Shown: positions 1 through 11,244 of the stretch, in pieces | Layout of the letters: each line of letters starts with the position of its first letter | Position numbering within the stretch: the stretch's first letter is position 1 | DNA from: Allium sativum | Lineage: Eukaryota; Streptophyta; Magnoliopsida; Asparagales; Amaryllidaceae | Length of the DNA: 64,000 bases | Direction: 5' to 3' | NCBI GenBank assembly: GCA_030737875.1 | Contig: CM060911.1 | Coordinates: 92,152,599 to 92,216,598, forward strand | The notes under the pieces: generated by a model | What the model was told of the DNA's origin: nothing | The model's input: only the letters and a program-made list of their open reading frames with translations | The model's database searches: none | Position numbers and translations under genes: made by a program

Positions 1-1
1 T

Positions 2-1207
2 GGCATGAAAAAGGACGTGGCAGAGTTCGTTTCTAAGTGTATGGTGTGCCAACAGGTTAAGGCGGAACAGAAAAAGCCTGGCGGACTACTACATCCTCTG
101 GAGGTCCCACAGTGGAAGTGGGATAGCATCTCAATGGACTTCATCGATGGGCTGCCTAGGTCTAGGAGAGGCAACACTAGTATTTGGGTAATAGTGGATA
201 GGCTTACTAAAAGCGCCCACTTTTTACCAGTCAAAAGTAAAAGGACTGCCTCATCCCTAGCATCACTTTACCTCAAGGAAATCGTTCGACTCCATGGAAT
301 ACCATCTAGTATTGTTAGTGACCGAGACCCCATCTTCACCAGCGAGTTTTGGCGGAGTCTGCAAGAAGCAGTAGGAACGCAGTTATGCTTGAGCACAGCC
401 TATCATCCCCAAACCGACGGCCAAACAGAGAGAGTAAACAGAGTTTTGGAAGACCTTCTAAGACTATGCGTCCTTGACTTCGGAGGGACATGGGAAGACC
501 ACCTTCCTTTGGTGGAATTTTCCTACAACAACAGCTATCAAGCAACCATAGGAATGGCGCCCTTCGAAGCTTTATATGGAAGACCGTGCCGATCGCCCAC
601 TTGTTGGTGGGAGTCCACGGATAAGCTCATACTTGGACCAGACATGATCCGAGAGACTTCAGAGAAAGTAGACCTAATACGAAGAAGGATGAAGACGGCC
701 CAAGACAGACAAAAGTCCTATGCCGATAAGAGGAGGACCGACCTTGAATTCGAAGTTGGAGACAGAGTTTTTCTCAAGGTATCACCACTAAGAAACGTTG
801 TTCGTTTTGGAACCACAGGAAAGTTAGCGCCAAGATTCGTAGGGCCATTCCCTATTATCGAGAAGATTGGGAAAATGGCCTATAGATTAGAGCTACCCGA
901 GAAGTTGGCTGGAGTCCACAACGTCTTTCACGTTTCACATCTCCGAAGATGTCTATATGAGTCTGCTGAAGTGGTAGAGCCGAATATCCTCGAAGACGCC
1001 GAAGTGGAACGCGAAGCAACCATAAGGAAAGTTCCAACCCGCATCTTAGGAACGGAGGTGAAGAAGCTACGCAACCGCGAAGTCAAGCTCGTCAATGTTC
1101 AGTGGAGCGACGCCGAGGGAGACGCGACTTGGGAAACTGAAGCTAGAATCCGCACTGCCTACCCTTTTCTGTTCGAGGGTACATCCTTGATCTTTCTTTT
1201 TCCTTAA
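2..1207 (+). CDS. Pol C-terminus: integrase plus chromo-like domain (5'-partial)
   Basis: The frame enters from the left edge; the first Met at position 5 is internal, not a start. The fragment begins in the integrase zinc-binding domain: the CMVC cysteine pair is at residues 12-15 (from that Met), while the two histidines lie outside the window. The catalytic core has D45 (in MDFIDG), D106 (in VSDRD) and E142 (in DGQTERVN), the D,D35E pattern of retroviral-type integrases. A GPY/F-like stretch ([10 protein letters not shown]) follows, then a chromo-like tail with [15 protein letters not shown]. Integrase inserts the cDNA; in chromoviruses the chromo tail directs insertion toward particular chromatin. 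No stop or frameshift is seen, so this end may be functional. Confidence 0.93.
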   Translation, partial: GMKKDVAEFVSKCMVCQQVKAEQKKPGGLLHPLEVPQWKWDSISMDFIDGLPRSRRGNTSIWVIVDRLTKSAHFLPVKSKRTASSLASLYLKEIVRLHGIPSSIVSDRDPIFTSEFWRSLQEAVGTQLCLSTAYHPQTDGQTERVNRVLEDLLRLCVLDFGGTWEDHLPLVEFSYNNSYQATIGMAPFEALYGRPCRSPTCWWESTDKLILGPDMIRETSEKVDLIRRRMKTAQDRQKSYADKRRTDLEFEVGDRVFLKVSPLRNVVRFGTTGKLAPRFVGPFPIIEKIGKMAYRLELPEKLAGVHNVFHVSHLRRCLYESAEVVEPNILEDAEVEREATIRKVPTRILGTEVKKLRNREVKLVNVQWSDAEGDATWETEARIRTAYPFLFEGTSLIFLFP

Positions 1208-1751
1208 GTTGCGCTTCTATCTTTTTAGGTATATTTCCTCGACCTTATCTTTTGGGTAGAATCTTTTTGGATGGAGACATGTAGTTGAAACATGTTATGG
1301 ATGATGGTTGCAAGTGGTTGCAAGTGATTGCTAGTGGTTGCTCGTGGTTGCATATACACACACAATCTAGGGTTTAGATCGGCTCAGTCACTTCATATTG
1401 CATATGCATATATGTTTGTATTCGTATATGGTTGAACTTTAATGTGTTGTCATGTGGATGTTGCATTTGTATTGAATGATTGTGCACTCATGTAGAATCA
1501 TGAATAGGAAATTTGCATACATAATGGATTCATGGCACTTACATAATCCGCATTAAGGAGGTCAACTGAATCAGTAGACCGCCTGATTTTGCATTAGATA
1601 AGTTCATGTACACACACTTCGCATATGATCATGAAGCATTAGAAGTCTTTTAAGGACAATGGATGCTCGTGTTTGATGGATGAGTAGATGGATGATTGGA
1701 TGTTAGGATATACATTCCTCCTAACTTGAAGATTTCGGGGACGAAATCCTT
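1208..1751 (+). other. 3' untranslated region of element A
   Basis: No ORF of note. It holds a GTTGCAAGTG / GTTGCTAGTG run at about 1309-1350 and blocks also present after the pol relic of element E (for example the GATCGGCTCA...TTCATATTGC block near 1376-1403). Between the stop codon and the polypurine tract it ends in a small hairpin annotated separately. Confidence 0.6.
1731..1748 (+). promoter_or_regulatory. Pre-PPT hairpin of element A
   Basis: GATTTCG (1731-1737) pairs perfectly with CGAAATC (1742-1748) around the loop GGGA, which fits the GNRA tetraloop pattern. The same position relative to the polypurine tract carries a comparable hairpin with a different stem sequence in elements B, C and F and the same stem in E. 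Seen directly; function is inferred. Confidence 0.6.
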
Positions 1752-1766
1752 TTAAGTGGGGGAGAA
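1752..1766 (+). promoter_or_regulatory. Polypurine tract of element A
   Basis: A purine run ending in AAGTGGGGGAGAA directly abuts the TG of the 3' LTR. This is the usual plus-strand primer site for reverse transcription. Confidence 0.85.
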
Positions 1767-2279
1767 TGTAACACCCCGAAAATTCTATAACTGTGAAAGT
1801 AACAAATTAAAGTATAATTAATCTGAAATTAAAGAACCAAGGGAAACGGGATACGCCATTGCGTTCGTCTCGGAAAAATACGCGAAATAGAGTCCGAGTT
1901 TTCGAAAAACGGAGTCCGTATGAAGAAGATATGGCCTTCGGAAGTTTTGAATTAAATTTAAAATTCAAACAGAATTAAACAATTAAATATTCCGAAGTGG
2001 GGCCCATTGGGCCAGAAGAACGCCCGCCTGGGCCACCCAGGTCGACTGGGCTGTCGACCTGGGCTACCCATGTCGACAGGGCTGTCGACAGCCCTGTCGA
2101 CAGGGGTATCGACCTGGTCGAGCCCAGTCAACCTGGCTGGCCAGGTCGGTGTGTGGTCGAATTTCTGTGGTCTGCTTTGTCATTAGGGCTAGGTGGCGGG
2201 CTTTTATTGGTCTCTCTTCCTAATGAATGGCTATGATCTAACCTAGCAACATCAAGGGTCCTAATCAATTCCTAACCTC

Positions 2280-2308
2280 TATATAAACAACCCTAGACTA
2301 AACCCTAA
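2280..2308 (+). promoter_or_regulatory. Predicted LTR promoter of A: TATA box and telobox
   Basis: TATATAAA at 2280-2287 is followed by AAACCCTAA at 2300-2308, near the expected transcription start about 30 bp downstream. Telobox motifs of this type occur near start sites of many highly expressed plant genes. The start itself is inferred. Confidence 0.6.
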
Positions 2309-3090
2309 TCTATTCATTCAAAATAAGATTATAGCCGCCATGTTGCTGAGGAACGACAAAGATTAGCCGCCGACTAAGAGAGAGTTAGGAAGGAAGTTCT
2401 AAAGCCTAAAGCAATTCAAAGCAACCTAAAGCTAATCAATTCAACAAAGGAATCGTGTCTCTTAATTAGAGAATTCGCCGCAACCATTGTAAGTAGAGTA
2501 TTACTTTGGTATAATAAACAACTGTGTTGATGTGTATGCTTGAATTGTGGCAATGGAAGTAATTCATATTTATGCGTTCTTATCAATTTATATACGTTTG
2601 GATATTTATGGATTATGTTATAAAGAACTACATGCGGTAGTTCTATACAAGTATACGTTTGGAATATTGCGCAAATTATGTTATCTATGTTGAAGCTACA
2701 TGTATGTAGTTGATTGAAATTTATGCGAATTTGGGCTTTGTTATTATGCTATCATGATGTATATTTTGTGCATAAATCATTTTGCAAGTAATTGAACAAG
2801 TTTGGTTGTTATAGTTCATATGAAACTATGTTGGAATTTTGACACCATAATCCATGTATTAAACCATGCTTTTGCAAAACTCATTAATATGGCTAGGCTA
2901 TGAATAATATTAGGCATAATTGAAATCCATGTTAGTTCTATGTTGTTAAATGACATATGTGAGACATGGCTAGGTTGGACTCAAAAATCCCCTTTTTGCA
3001 AGTTTAAAGCAAACACCTTGTTTAGGAATATTTATGCATCATTATGTGATTAGGCTTAAATCATGATTAAGTTGAATTATGCTATGTTCA

Positions 3091-3290
3091 TGCTAGAAGT
3101 ATTTATGCCATGCTTATGTTTGACCATATGCCATGCCTATGCTAGAAGTATTTTATGCCATGCTTATGTTTGACAATATGCCATGCCTATGCAAGAAGTA
3201 TTTTATGCCATGCTTATGTTTGACAATATGCCATGTTTATGCTAGAAGTATTTAGGCCATGCTTATGTTTGACATTATGCCTAAATAAGA
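3091..3290 (+). repeat. Tandem repeat, about 50 bp x 4
   Basis: Copies start near 3091, 3140, 3190 and 3240 with GCTAGAAGTATTT...TATGCCATGC. It lies inside the predicted intron. Period is 49-50 bp; copies differ by a few bases. Confidence 0.8.
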
Positions 3291-3735
3291 ATATAGGTTC
3301 ATGTTGTAGTTAAACCTATGCAAGTTTACATGCCTTGATTTATGTCACCTATGTTTTATGACCAAAATACATGTCACCACTATGCAAGTACACCAATTTC
3401 TATTATGTATTTTCCAACGTCATATGCAAGTTCATGCGCTCACCTTCCCCTCTTTGTGTATACGCCATAAGCCTCCCCTTTCGCATGGCTAAATTGGGCT
3501 TTAAAAGGCTAAGCCCAATATATATGAACGGAAGTGTAAAACGGGGGAAAATAACGTTGGGTTAAAATGAATTAATGAATGAAAATATAAAATAGAAGGG
3601 CCCAAATTCCAGTATGGGTTGGGCCCGTGATTGGTGTAATCTTTACACCATTAACTTAATAATGGGCCGCAAATATTTACATATAAATAAAGAAGAATGA
3701 CAAGATATGTAAATGTAGAAAATACGATGTGTTTA

Positions 3736-3935
3736 ACCCGAGGTTGGATTGAGTTGTGATGTAAACCTGCCCGGAACCGCCCGGCTGTCCAGTAGTCACA
3801 ACAATACCTATCCAATGTGGGAGGTTAAACATGGAGCCCAGCAAGGACCCGAGGTTAGACTGAGTTGTGGCGTAAGACTGCCCGGAACCAACCGGCAACA
3901 GGCAGCCACAACAATACCTGTCTAATGTGAGAGGT
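3736..3935 (+). repeat. Two tandem copies of a structured unit (A LTR)
   Basis: Units begin CCCGAGGTT near 3737 and 3848, about 111 bp apart. Each holds CCGG-AACCNN-CCGG flanked by a longer closing stem: GTTGTGA (3753-3759) with TCACAAC (3796-3802) in the first, and GTTGTGG (3864-3870) with CCACAAC (3906-3912) in the second. The A-to-G change is matched by T-to-C on the other arm. The same unit occurs twice in each E LTR. Confidence 0.7.
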
Positions 3936-5003
3936 CCGGGCCTTAATAAGACAATTAAGGCTGAGTCAGGATTGTTAGGATTAAGTGGACTAAAGACTTA
4001 ATCAAAATGGAACATGCTAAACTAAACGGACTGGTGGGGTTAGGTTAGGAAACACTTAACCAACTTAGCATGTTGGCTAGAGATAGAAAACCTAGTAACG
4101 GGGGACCCTTTTCAGCAGTAACCCTAAATGGTGTATCAGGATACCCTGAAACTAGGCAGGGTGGGGCACGATTACTGGGCTGATTGTAAGAGGTCAAAGC
4201 GACGGCGGTGGTGTAGCAGTGTAGGTTCTAACGGAGTGCGGGCGTGCACACACTCCGGCGCAGAAAAATAAGGCACTGGACACCAGTAGCATACCTGTGC
4301 ACTCTAAGGTTGTGTCGGGTTGCCACTATGGGACTTGATACACCCCATGGTGGGACCAGCATAGGTAACTACAGACATCGGGGGCCGTAGGACACATGTA
4401 ACTATGCGAGTAGGAGCCGATCATCGTAGAATGGATCACATCACCCTGATTTTGGGGTGCAAATTGGAAACTAGTTTATATGGGTTCAGAGATTAACATA
4501 GGGTATGATAGTATATTCGACCCTAGATAACTTAACCAAGTTTATAATGTTGCCCACTTCCTGTTTTACTTATCATACCCAGTTCTTTATTCATAGACAA
4601 AGTAGTACTAGACTTACTCAGGCTTTATGTCTGACTCTATTTTTCTTTCGTCTTCTTTCTTCCGTTCCCCCCCCCCCCCAGGTCCTCAGGGAGGGAACAC
4701 AGCAGCTTGACCTACCTCAACATCCAGCTTGAAGAAGAGAAATGTATTGCTTGGACTTTCCTGTTTTGAACTATGGCTTTGGACAATCCACTATGGGGCT
4801 TTGGCAGTTTGTCTATGTTTTATTTATGCTTCTTTAAAAATAATGTACTCAAGACAGATTATGAAGTGTTCTGTTATGTTTTTGGAAAGGATGTTGTTGT
4901 AACACGTATTTGACTTTATGAAATAAAGTTTGTTGTTCTTCCGCTGTTTACAAATATGTGTTCTTATATCTGTCTTGTATATCTGTGACTTGTACTTATA
5001 AAC

Positions 5004-5055
5004 CCCCACCAAAATTAGGGCATTCCCTTTGAGAGTGACCCTAACGGAGGTGGGG
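5004..5055 (+). promoter_or_regulatory. U5-terminal hairpin of A
   Basis: Nested stems: CCCCACC (5004-5010) with GGTGGGG (5049-5055), TTAGGG (5015-5020) with CCCTAA (5039-5044), and CATTC (5021-5025) with GAGTG (5033-5037), leaving loop CCTTTGA and one bulged A. It ends a few bases before the LTR end, so in the genomic RNA it would sit next to the primer-binding site. Element E keeps the fold with changed base pairs. Confidence 0.6.
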
Positions 5056-5062
5056 TGTTTCA

Positions 5063-6216
5063 TGAGAGGTCAAGGCTTTAATAAGACAATTAAGGCTGAG
5101 TCAGGATTGTTAGGATTAAGTGAACTAAAGACTTAATCAAAATGGAACATGCTAAATTTAACGGACTGGTGGGGGTTAGGTTAGAAAAACACTTAACCAA
5201 CTTAGCATGTTGGCTAGAGATAGAAAACCTAGTAACGGGGGACCCTTTTCAGCAGTAACCCTAGAAGGTGTATCAGGATACCCTGAAACTAGGCAGGGTG
5301 GGGCACGATTACTGGGCTGATTGTAAGAGGTCAAATCGACGGCGGTGGTGTAGCAGTGTAGGTTCTAACGGGGTGCGGGCGTGCACACACTCCGGCGCAG
5401 AAAAATAAGGCACTGGACACCAGTAGCATACCTGTGCATTCTAGGATTGTGTCGGGCCGCCACCATGGGACTTGATACACCCCATGGTGGGACCAGCATA
5501 GGTAACTACAACATCGGGGGCCGTAAGACACATGTAACTATGCGAGTAGGAGCCGATCATCATAGAATGGATCACATCACCCTGATTATGGGGTGCCAGT
5601 TGGAAACTAGTTTATACGGGTTCAGAGATTAACATGGGGTACGATAGTGTATTCGACCCTAGACAACTTAACCAAGTTATAGTGCTTTCCCACTTCTTGT
5701 TTATACTTATCATACCAAGTTCTTTATTCATAGACAGAATAGTACTAGACTTACTCAGGCTTTATGTCTGACTCTACTTTTCTTTCGTCTTCTTTTCTTC
5801 CGTTTCCCCCCCCCCCCCCAGGTCCACAGGGAGGGAACACTGCAGCTTGACCAGCCTTAACATCCAGCTTGAAGAGGAGAAATGTATTGCTTGGACCTTT
5901 TCTTTTTGAACTATGGCTTGGACAACCACTATGGGGCTTTTGCAGTTTTATCTATGTTTTCTTTATGCTTCTTTAAATAATGTAATCAAGACAGATTATG
6001 AAAGTATTATGTTTTTTTGGAAAAGATGTAAGACAATTATGGTGATGTTGTTGTAACACGTATTTGCTTTTATGAAATAAAAGTTGTTGTTTTTCCGCTG
6101 TTTACAAATATGTGTTCTTATATCTGTCTTGTATATCTGTGACTTATACTTATAAACCTCCACCAAAATTAGGGCATTCCCTTTGAGAGTGACCCTAACG
6201 GAGGTGGGGTGTTTCA
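5063..6216 (+). mobile_element. A' : 3' remnant of a sibling LTR that hosted element A
   Basis: This matches 3928-5062 of the A LTR throughout, including the C-rich acceptor-like tract (5820-5821), TTTCCGCTG (6092-6100) and the terminal hairpin, and ends GGGGTGTTTCA at 6216. It differs from A by substitutions and small indels. It starts exactly at the base where A ends, at TGAGA, matching the A-LTR position 3928. A nested insertion into a related LTR explains this more simply than a tandem duplication. The 5' part of A' would lie left of the window. Confidence 0.8.
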
Positions 6217-6802
6217 ACAGTCGCTATGGAAATATAGCCCTTAAAATGGAAATTTTGCGAATGACCTCCGTTTTCGACAAAACCACTTTTGTTGAATCAA
6301 GAATCTCAAATTATTCCTAGTTTCCGATTTTCATGATTTTTGGAACTAGTATGTGAGCTTGGCGCATTTAAACGCATTTGACCGATTTCAATTGAATTTA
6401 ATCGATTGGAAAATGATCATTTTTCAAACGGTCACCAAATTGGATGAAATCAGTTTTGTTAAGACCATATCGTCCCAACATAGTTAGATTTATTTTTTTG
6501 AAATTTTTGAAATTAGTAAGTGGCCCCGGCAAATTAAAAAGTTCGTTCGAATCTAAAATTAAATGTTGATATTTTAATTTGAAGGATAACCAACTGTAAA
6601 AGTCGAATTGGCTAACGGGACATATCCCATTATGTTCGGAATGGGGGTATTTAGTTAAGGGCGATAGTCGTTGGGTTTGTTTGGAGTTCGAATAGGAAAA
6701 CACTATTTTTGGAATTTATATATACATCGACCAATCAGAAAAATCCTTTCATTATTTAATTTTCTAAAAAAAACCTCTTTCTCTCTCTTCGTAAGAGATG
6801 AA
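6217..6802 (+). mobile_element. X, segment 1: giant-LTR family, + strand
   Basis: The sequence (AGTCGCTATGGAA..., CCACTTTTGTTG..., CATATCCCATT...) is the + strand counterpart of 35188-35700 in H and the reverse complement of the 19.6-20.1 kb part of C. It includes a TATA-like TATATATA near 6717-6724 and the start of a leader. It is cut on the left by A' and on the right by B. No gene. Confidence 0.85.
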
Positions 6803-7713
6803 TGATTAACATAGAAATGTGTTCATTTTATACTCTTATATCTTATTTTTTGTGTATAAATAACTATTACTTGGGTAGTGTTTTGTTGCTTTTACAGATA
6901 TTCCAACCCAGCCCGCATGCAACCAGAAAAGTAGAGAAATGGAGATCAAATTGCTATCCATTTACATTTTGGAGATTTGCATATGAAGATGCCACATCTA
7001 GTTGCTGTTGGACAAGAAAGTAATCAATAGAAAGGCCATGCACATCTCAACTCAAGGAAGGCTTGTCAAAGAACCAAGAGGAAAGAAGAAAGGCCAAAAA
7101 TTTAATAGATTTAACTAAGGCCAATTTTAAATTCTCATTGATGTATTGGCTAAGCCCATTTATAATTAGGGTTAGGGTTTGGTTATCTCGTATAAATACC
7201 CTTGTAATGTCATTGTAGCCACCATCTCATTTTCTGTATTCCATTACTCTAATAAAAATTCTTCTTCTTCTTCTTTTATTTTCTAGTATTTTTTTTAGCA
7301 ACTAGTGTCATCTACCCGATTAGATTCGGTAGAGTACTAGTTGTATTTTACATTTGTTTCATTAGTGATTAGTCGTTTGATTAGTTTCAACGACAATCCT
7401 AATTTTATTTTATTTTTTTTGCTGTTCTTCTTATTCTGCACTTCTATTTTCTACATTGTTGTTCTTGTTTTACAATTTACTTTCTTTAGTGATTAATCGT
7501 TGATTAGATTCAACGATAATCCTAAGTTCGCAATTTCAATTTGTTTTTATTTCAACAAAATCTCCAGGCTTCGTCTAACTCGCCCAAGAGATTAGATAAA
7601 TAATTTGATTTTAATCTACCTCCCTATTTACGACTTGTATGCTACACACTTGTACGCTTGCAGTATTTAATTTAAATGTCGCGCTTTTCTAGTTCATTGG
7701 AAAGCGACAAACA
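6803..7713 (+). repeat. 5' LTR of B
   Basis: 911 bp, starts TGATTAACATAG, ends GACAAACA. It contains TATAAATA (7191-7198), a telomere-like TTAGGGTTAGGGTTT just upstream (7166-7180), and AATAAA at 7251-7256 followed by a CTT microsatellite. TATA and polyadenylation signals this close imply a short R region of roughly 50 bp. Confidence 0.92.
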
Positions 7714-7720
7714 AGTTTTT

Positions 7721-7737
7721 AGCGCCGTTGCCGGGGA
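7721..7737 (+). promoter_or_regulatory. Primer-binding site of B (tRNA-Asp)
   Basis: AGCGCCGTTGCCGGGG matches the complement of the plant tRNA-Asp 3' end except A for G at the second base of TGGCGCC. It starts seven bases after the LTR. This primer is the norm for Athila-type elements. Confidence 0.85.
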
Positions 7738-10159
7738 GGTAACGATTAAATTTCATATTTATTTAATTTCTGATTCGTATTAGTTTTTGTTTATATTTTC
7801 CTTTTGTTTTCATGTATATATAGAAAAAAAATCTTGAATAGCTGATTTGGTATTTCTCATTGATACTATAATCTTTTATACAAGAGAAAAAAAGGACAAT
7901 ATAAAAGCTTGCCAAATTTTCTTTTATTTCTTTCCTTTTACCCAATCAATCCCTTTTCTTCTACAAATTCATCTCTCCTTTTTTTTTAAAAAAAAAACTT
8001 CCACTATTTAATATATTTCTTTCCTTTTCTTCTTGTACTAATTTCTAAAAAAAAAAATTATTACAAGTTTCTTTTTTCTTTTTCTTCTGCCATCTTTCTA
8101 CCAACCCACCTCTGAAACTCGCACATACCATATATAGTTCATCATCTGTGCCAAACCATCATACCCAAACAATCAGGCGCCTCCTTCTACAACCACTCCA
8201 ATTTGAAAAAAAAAGCATCATCAGCCTACAAGCCCACCGAAGTGGCTAGCCCATCCACGTGTCTCATCTCATAATCCTCCTTTCACCAAGCTTACCAAAC
8301 CAGTCCTTCCCCTTCAACATCCATACCCAGGGCTCTAATCAGACATCCGCACCTCACACCAATAACCAATCGCTCCAATCACACACACGTTCACGGTGTA
8401 CCCACCAGTAAAACCATCACGTCCACAGTCAACCATACTACATAACCGCTTCTGACCCATTACCACTGTTACCCTTCCCGATCAACTACACCCATCCACA
8501 TCAAATTCCCAAACCCCTATACCACGTTCGGACATCACTACAGCAGTCCAAAACCATCATCATCAGACCAAACCTCACCTTTACATCATCATCAGTTCAA
8601 CTAAAAACATCTACACCAGATCGATCCCCTACTACAAGCCTCAAGTTCATCAAACCCTGCTCCTTTTTCACGTCATGCCCTCCCCAAATTTCAACCAACT
8701 TCATCACTCACGCACCCTCCACCCAAATTCGCATTGTCAGAGAACCATCACAAAACCATCCACAGCAAAGTCACCGCAAATACCCAATTAACATCTTCCC
8801 ATCTTAAACCTTCTACCTCAACCAAATTCGTAGCCTTCGACAGTCCACTTTCATCACCCTCTGACCAAAAACACACCATAAATCAGATCAGTAACGCAAA
8901 AACCCCATCCTCCATCTCATGTTCTGCCACCTTCTTCACAAATCCCAATTCACGTCGCAATTCCCATCGACTTTCATAACATACCCTTCTCCATCACTTA
9001 CCCAGCAATTCCTTCATCACCACAATTTCCGTAGCATACCTCATCCCCTGAACTCGAACCCAATTTAAGCAGAAAAAAAGGGGGTCTGATTTGATTTCCA
9101 TTTTTGCGAGATTCATTTTCCTGAAATTAGAGAGGACATGAGTTTTGTTCTTGTTTGATTGGAATTTATAAAAGGGGGTGCTGTTATTTTGGGAAAATAG
9201 AGAATAAGAAGGGGCAAGTTGGTTTGGGCGTGGAAAGATTAATTTGTTGAGAGCTATTCTGATTTGTGGCCTTTACTTTTGTTTGTGTGCAATCAAATTT
9301 AGTTTGACTGAGTTTAAATTGTTGAGTAGTGTCTATTTTTTGGCTTAGTTCCCTTGTTTTTCCTTTTTTAAGATTAGTTTTTTTTAATCTTTTCTTTTTG
9401 GCTTAGTTTAGTTTGTCCTTAATTTTTTTTTAAAGTTGAGTTTTTTTTTCATTTTATTTGGTCTAGTTGGCTTTTAGTCCAGTTTTTTTTTTAATTCGGT
9501 GTTAGTTCTTGTTTCCCTTTCCTCTTTCGAAAAAAAAACCAAAGGCCCAAGTGAATGAACAAAAGTCAAGCACCAGAACAAGAAATTCATAGGCTAATCG
9601 AATTGCGTACAGTGGAGTTGAATAGCTCAATCTACTCAATCATTTTGGGCAAACAACCATACCCCACACTGTAAAATTTTCTAAACTCTACAGATGCTGT
9701 AGTTACTTAAAAATATATAGTCATTGCTTGTAAAAATCTTCAGCAGGGGCAGCGGCTTGCTTGTACAATATTTTAAATTTCTGCAGTTATTATTGTCTTA
9801 TTGTTGTGGTTGATTGAAATTTCCATTACTGCTATCATCAATCTCATCGTTTTTCAACAATTGAATTTGGCTAGGTATTTAAAAATAATATAATTGAAAA
9901 GTGGTGCTTTGTGAAGTTGACCGTCTCGTATAATTGGATCGCGGATATATAATAGTTCGATTTATTGAACTATTAGCAAAAGAGGTTGCATACTACCCGT
10001 AAAACATTGGTCGTATCCCTTAGTATTTATACTATACGTGAACGACCATAAGACCCTCTTCCCCCTTCTAATTGAGCCAGTTAATTAATAGAGTGCAACT
10101 GAGTATTTTATACTATTTTGAAGTGAGAATAATTACTGCCTTGTCATGACTTCTTTATA
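7738..10159 (+). other. Long non-coding leader of B
   Basis: No supported gene. It is strongly strand-asymmetric: about 8090-9060 is very poor in G and rich in C, A and T, whereas 9070-9530 is T/G-rich with long T runs. A hairpin TAATAGTTC / GAACTATTA sits at 9950-9975, followed by a second imperfect one with TGGTCGT / ACGACCA arms around 10006-10048. The 81-codon frame at 8734-8979 reflects the skewed composition. Confidence 0.6.
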
Positions 10160-11131
10160 ATGTATGATTCAAAAAAATCATTGAGAGATATGTGGGATAA
10201 TAATCGGAGTATACGTCCTCTTGAAGAGTACGATTTTGAATTAGAACTCATGAAGCAAGATTTTCAAAAATTTCGCGACCCAAATGTCAACAATTTTCAA
10301 AATGACCAACATTTTCAAAGTTATGATCGAAATGGCGACTTCGATTCAAATTTCAATAATTTCGATTATGGGCCACATCCACATCAAAATAGCTTTGAAT
10401 CCCAATATAGCTTTGATCAACATCAACATGGGGTTGTAAACCAAAATTTTCAAAGTTATAGCTCATATCAACATCTTGAAAATAACCAAAATTGCAATTT
10501 TCTGCCAAATTTCAACAGTTTTGGTTACAAATATAACTTTTATAATCAAAATGATTTCCAATATCATTGTCAGTTTTCTGAAAATTCAAACAACTATCAC
10601 ATTGGAAATAATATTGATTTTGAAATTGATGTGGACTATAATTTTGAGAATCAAGAAAATGAGAGCTTTCAAATCAACGATTCTGAAGAATATCATCTTA
10701 ACATTCTTAGAGAGAGGGTAGAAAAGCAAGATAGACAGCTTGTTGAAAAAGATAGACAGCTTGATGAACTTCTTTGTTTAATGACGTCTTATAAAGAACA
10801 ACTCGAGCAACAAAATCAAATTCAATGCGATGAATCAGGAAATAATCCATTCTTTACTGATATTGAAAATTTTCGGATTACAACTTTGGAAATTGAGAAT
10901 AACGATCTAAATGAAGTTGTTCAAAATTCAATAAATGATTTGGATTTCGATTCTTTTCAGAAAAAAGATTTAAGCTTGGATTTTGATCTTCCTCTTTTGG
11001 GCTGTGAGAAACTTGAAATTTTTGAAATTGAACAAAATAAAAATGTTGAATTTTTCAATTCAAATTTGGGGAAGGATTTTAACGAACATGAATTTTTGGA
11101 TTGTATGAGTTGCCAAATGAGGAAGAAGTAG
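10160..11131 (+). CDS. Q/N-rich hypothetical protein of element B (possible gag derivative)
   Basis: 323 codons. I recognise no known domain. Residues 1-35 are charged. Residues 40-170 are very rich in N, Q, F, Y and H with recurring NFQSY-like motifs, a prion-like composition. Residues 181-220 form a likely coiled coil with a repeated EKQDRQL / EKDRQL heptad. The rest is acidic. There is no zinc knuckle and no protease motif. Its place, between the long leader and the 3' half, is where gag sits in related elements, so a gag-derived or gag-replacing protein is possible. Composition alone could keep such an AT-rich frame open, so coding is likely but unproven. Confidence 0.55.
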   Translation: MYDSKKSLRDMWDNNRSIRPLEEYDFELELMKQDFQKFRDPNVNNFQNDQHFQSYDRNGDFDSNFNNFDYGPHPHQNSFESQYSFDQHQHGVVNQNFQSYSSYQHLENNQNCNFLPNFNSFGYKYNFYNQNDFQYHCQFSENSNNYHIGNNIDFEIDVDYNFENQENESFQINDSEEYHLNILRERVEKQDRQLVEKDRQLDELLCLMTSYKEQLEQQNQIQCDESGNNPFFTDIENFRITTLEIENNDLNEVVQNSINDLDFDSFQKKDLSLDFDLPLLGCEKLEIFEIEQNKNVEFFNSNLGKDFNEHEFLDCMSCQMRKK

Positions 11132-11244
11132 ATTCAAGGCTCAAATTCAAAAAATTTAACTTTTAGAAAATTTCAAACGAACTTGAAATTGTCAGTGTCG
11201 AAAATACGTTATCAATTAATGATGAGAAATGTGATCACATAGTC

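Larger units (their letters stand above)
2489..4681 (+). other. Predicted intron inside the LTR of A
   Basis: The donor is ATT|GTAAGT at 2489, about 180 nt after the expected start. The acceptor is a long pyrimidine stretch (TTTCTTTCG...CCCC) ending CAG|G at 4681, with CTGAC as a plausible branch point about 45-50 nt upstream. That gives a 2.2-kb intron and leaves about 380 nt of the LTR as a second exon. No transcript is available, so this is a prediction. Confidence 0.5.
1..5062 (+). mobile_element. Element A: 3' part of a Ty3/gypsy chromovirus (pol end plus 3' LTR)
   Basis: The left edge cuts this element inside pol. What is seen in order: an open integrase-chromo reading frame to 1207, a 3' untranslated stretch, a polypurine tract at 1752-1766, and a 3' LTR from 1767 to 5062 that begins TGTAACACCCC and ends GGGGTGTTTCA. 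The 5' LTR and primer site lie outside the window. The first five bases after it, TGAGA at 5063, start a piece of a sibling LTR, so A appears to have inserted into an A-family LTR and TGAGA is the expected target duplication. Lineage is a chromovirus, Tekay/Del-like by chromo-type C-terminus and long LTR; the exact clade is inferred, not shown. Confidence 0.9.
1767..5062 (+). repeat. 3' LTR of element A (3.3 kb)
   Basis: The ends are the imperfect inverted repeat TGTAACACCCC / GGGGTGTTTCA. In order it carries a U3 block shared almost unchanged with element E (1856-1922), a GTCGAC array (2041-2121), a TATA box (2280-2287), a short leader, a strong splice donor (2489), a 50-bp tandem repeat (3091-3290), a duplicated structured unit (3736-3935), a 13-C tract forming an acceptor-like site (4680-4681), a TTCCGCTG motif (4939-4946) and a terminal hairpin. 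Short ORFs inside it look incidental. Confidence 0.9.

Noticed and set aside
4667..4680. Long C tract as a simple assembly artefact
   Set aside because: A similar tract recurs at the same place in A' (5806-5819), so it is inherited, though its exact length may be unreliable.
5063..6216. A tandem duplication within the LTR of A
   Set aside because: The piece starts exactly at the A terminus and matches one internal LTR point to the end, with more divergence than a fresh duplication. Insertion of A into a sibling LTR explains it better.
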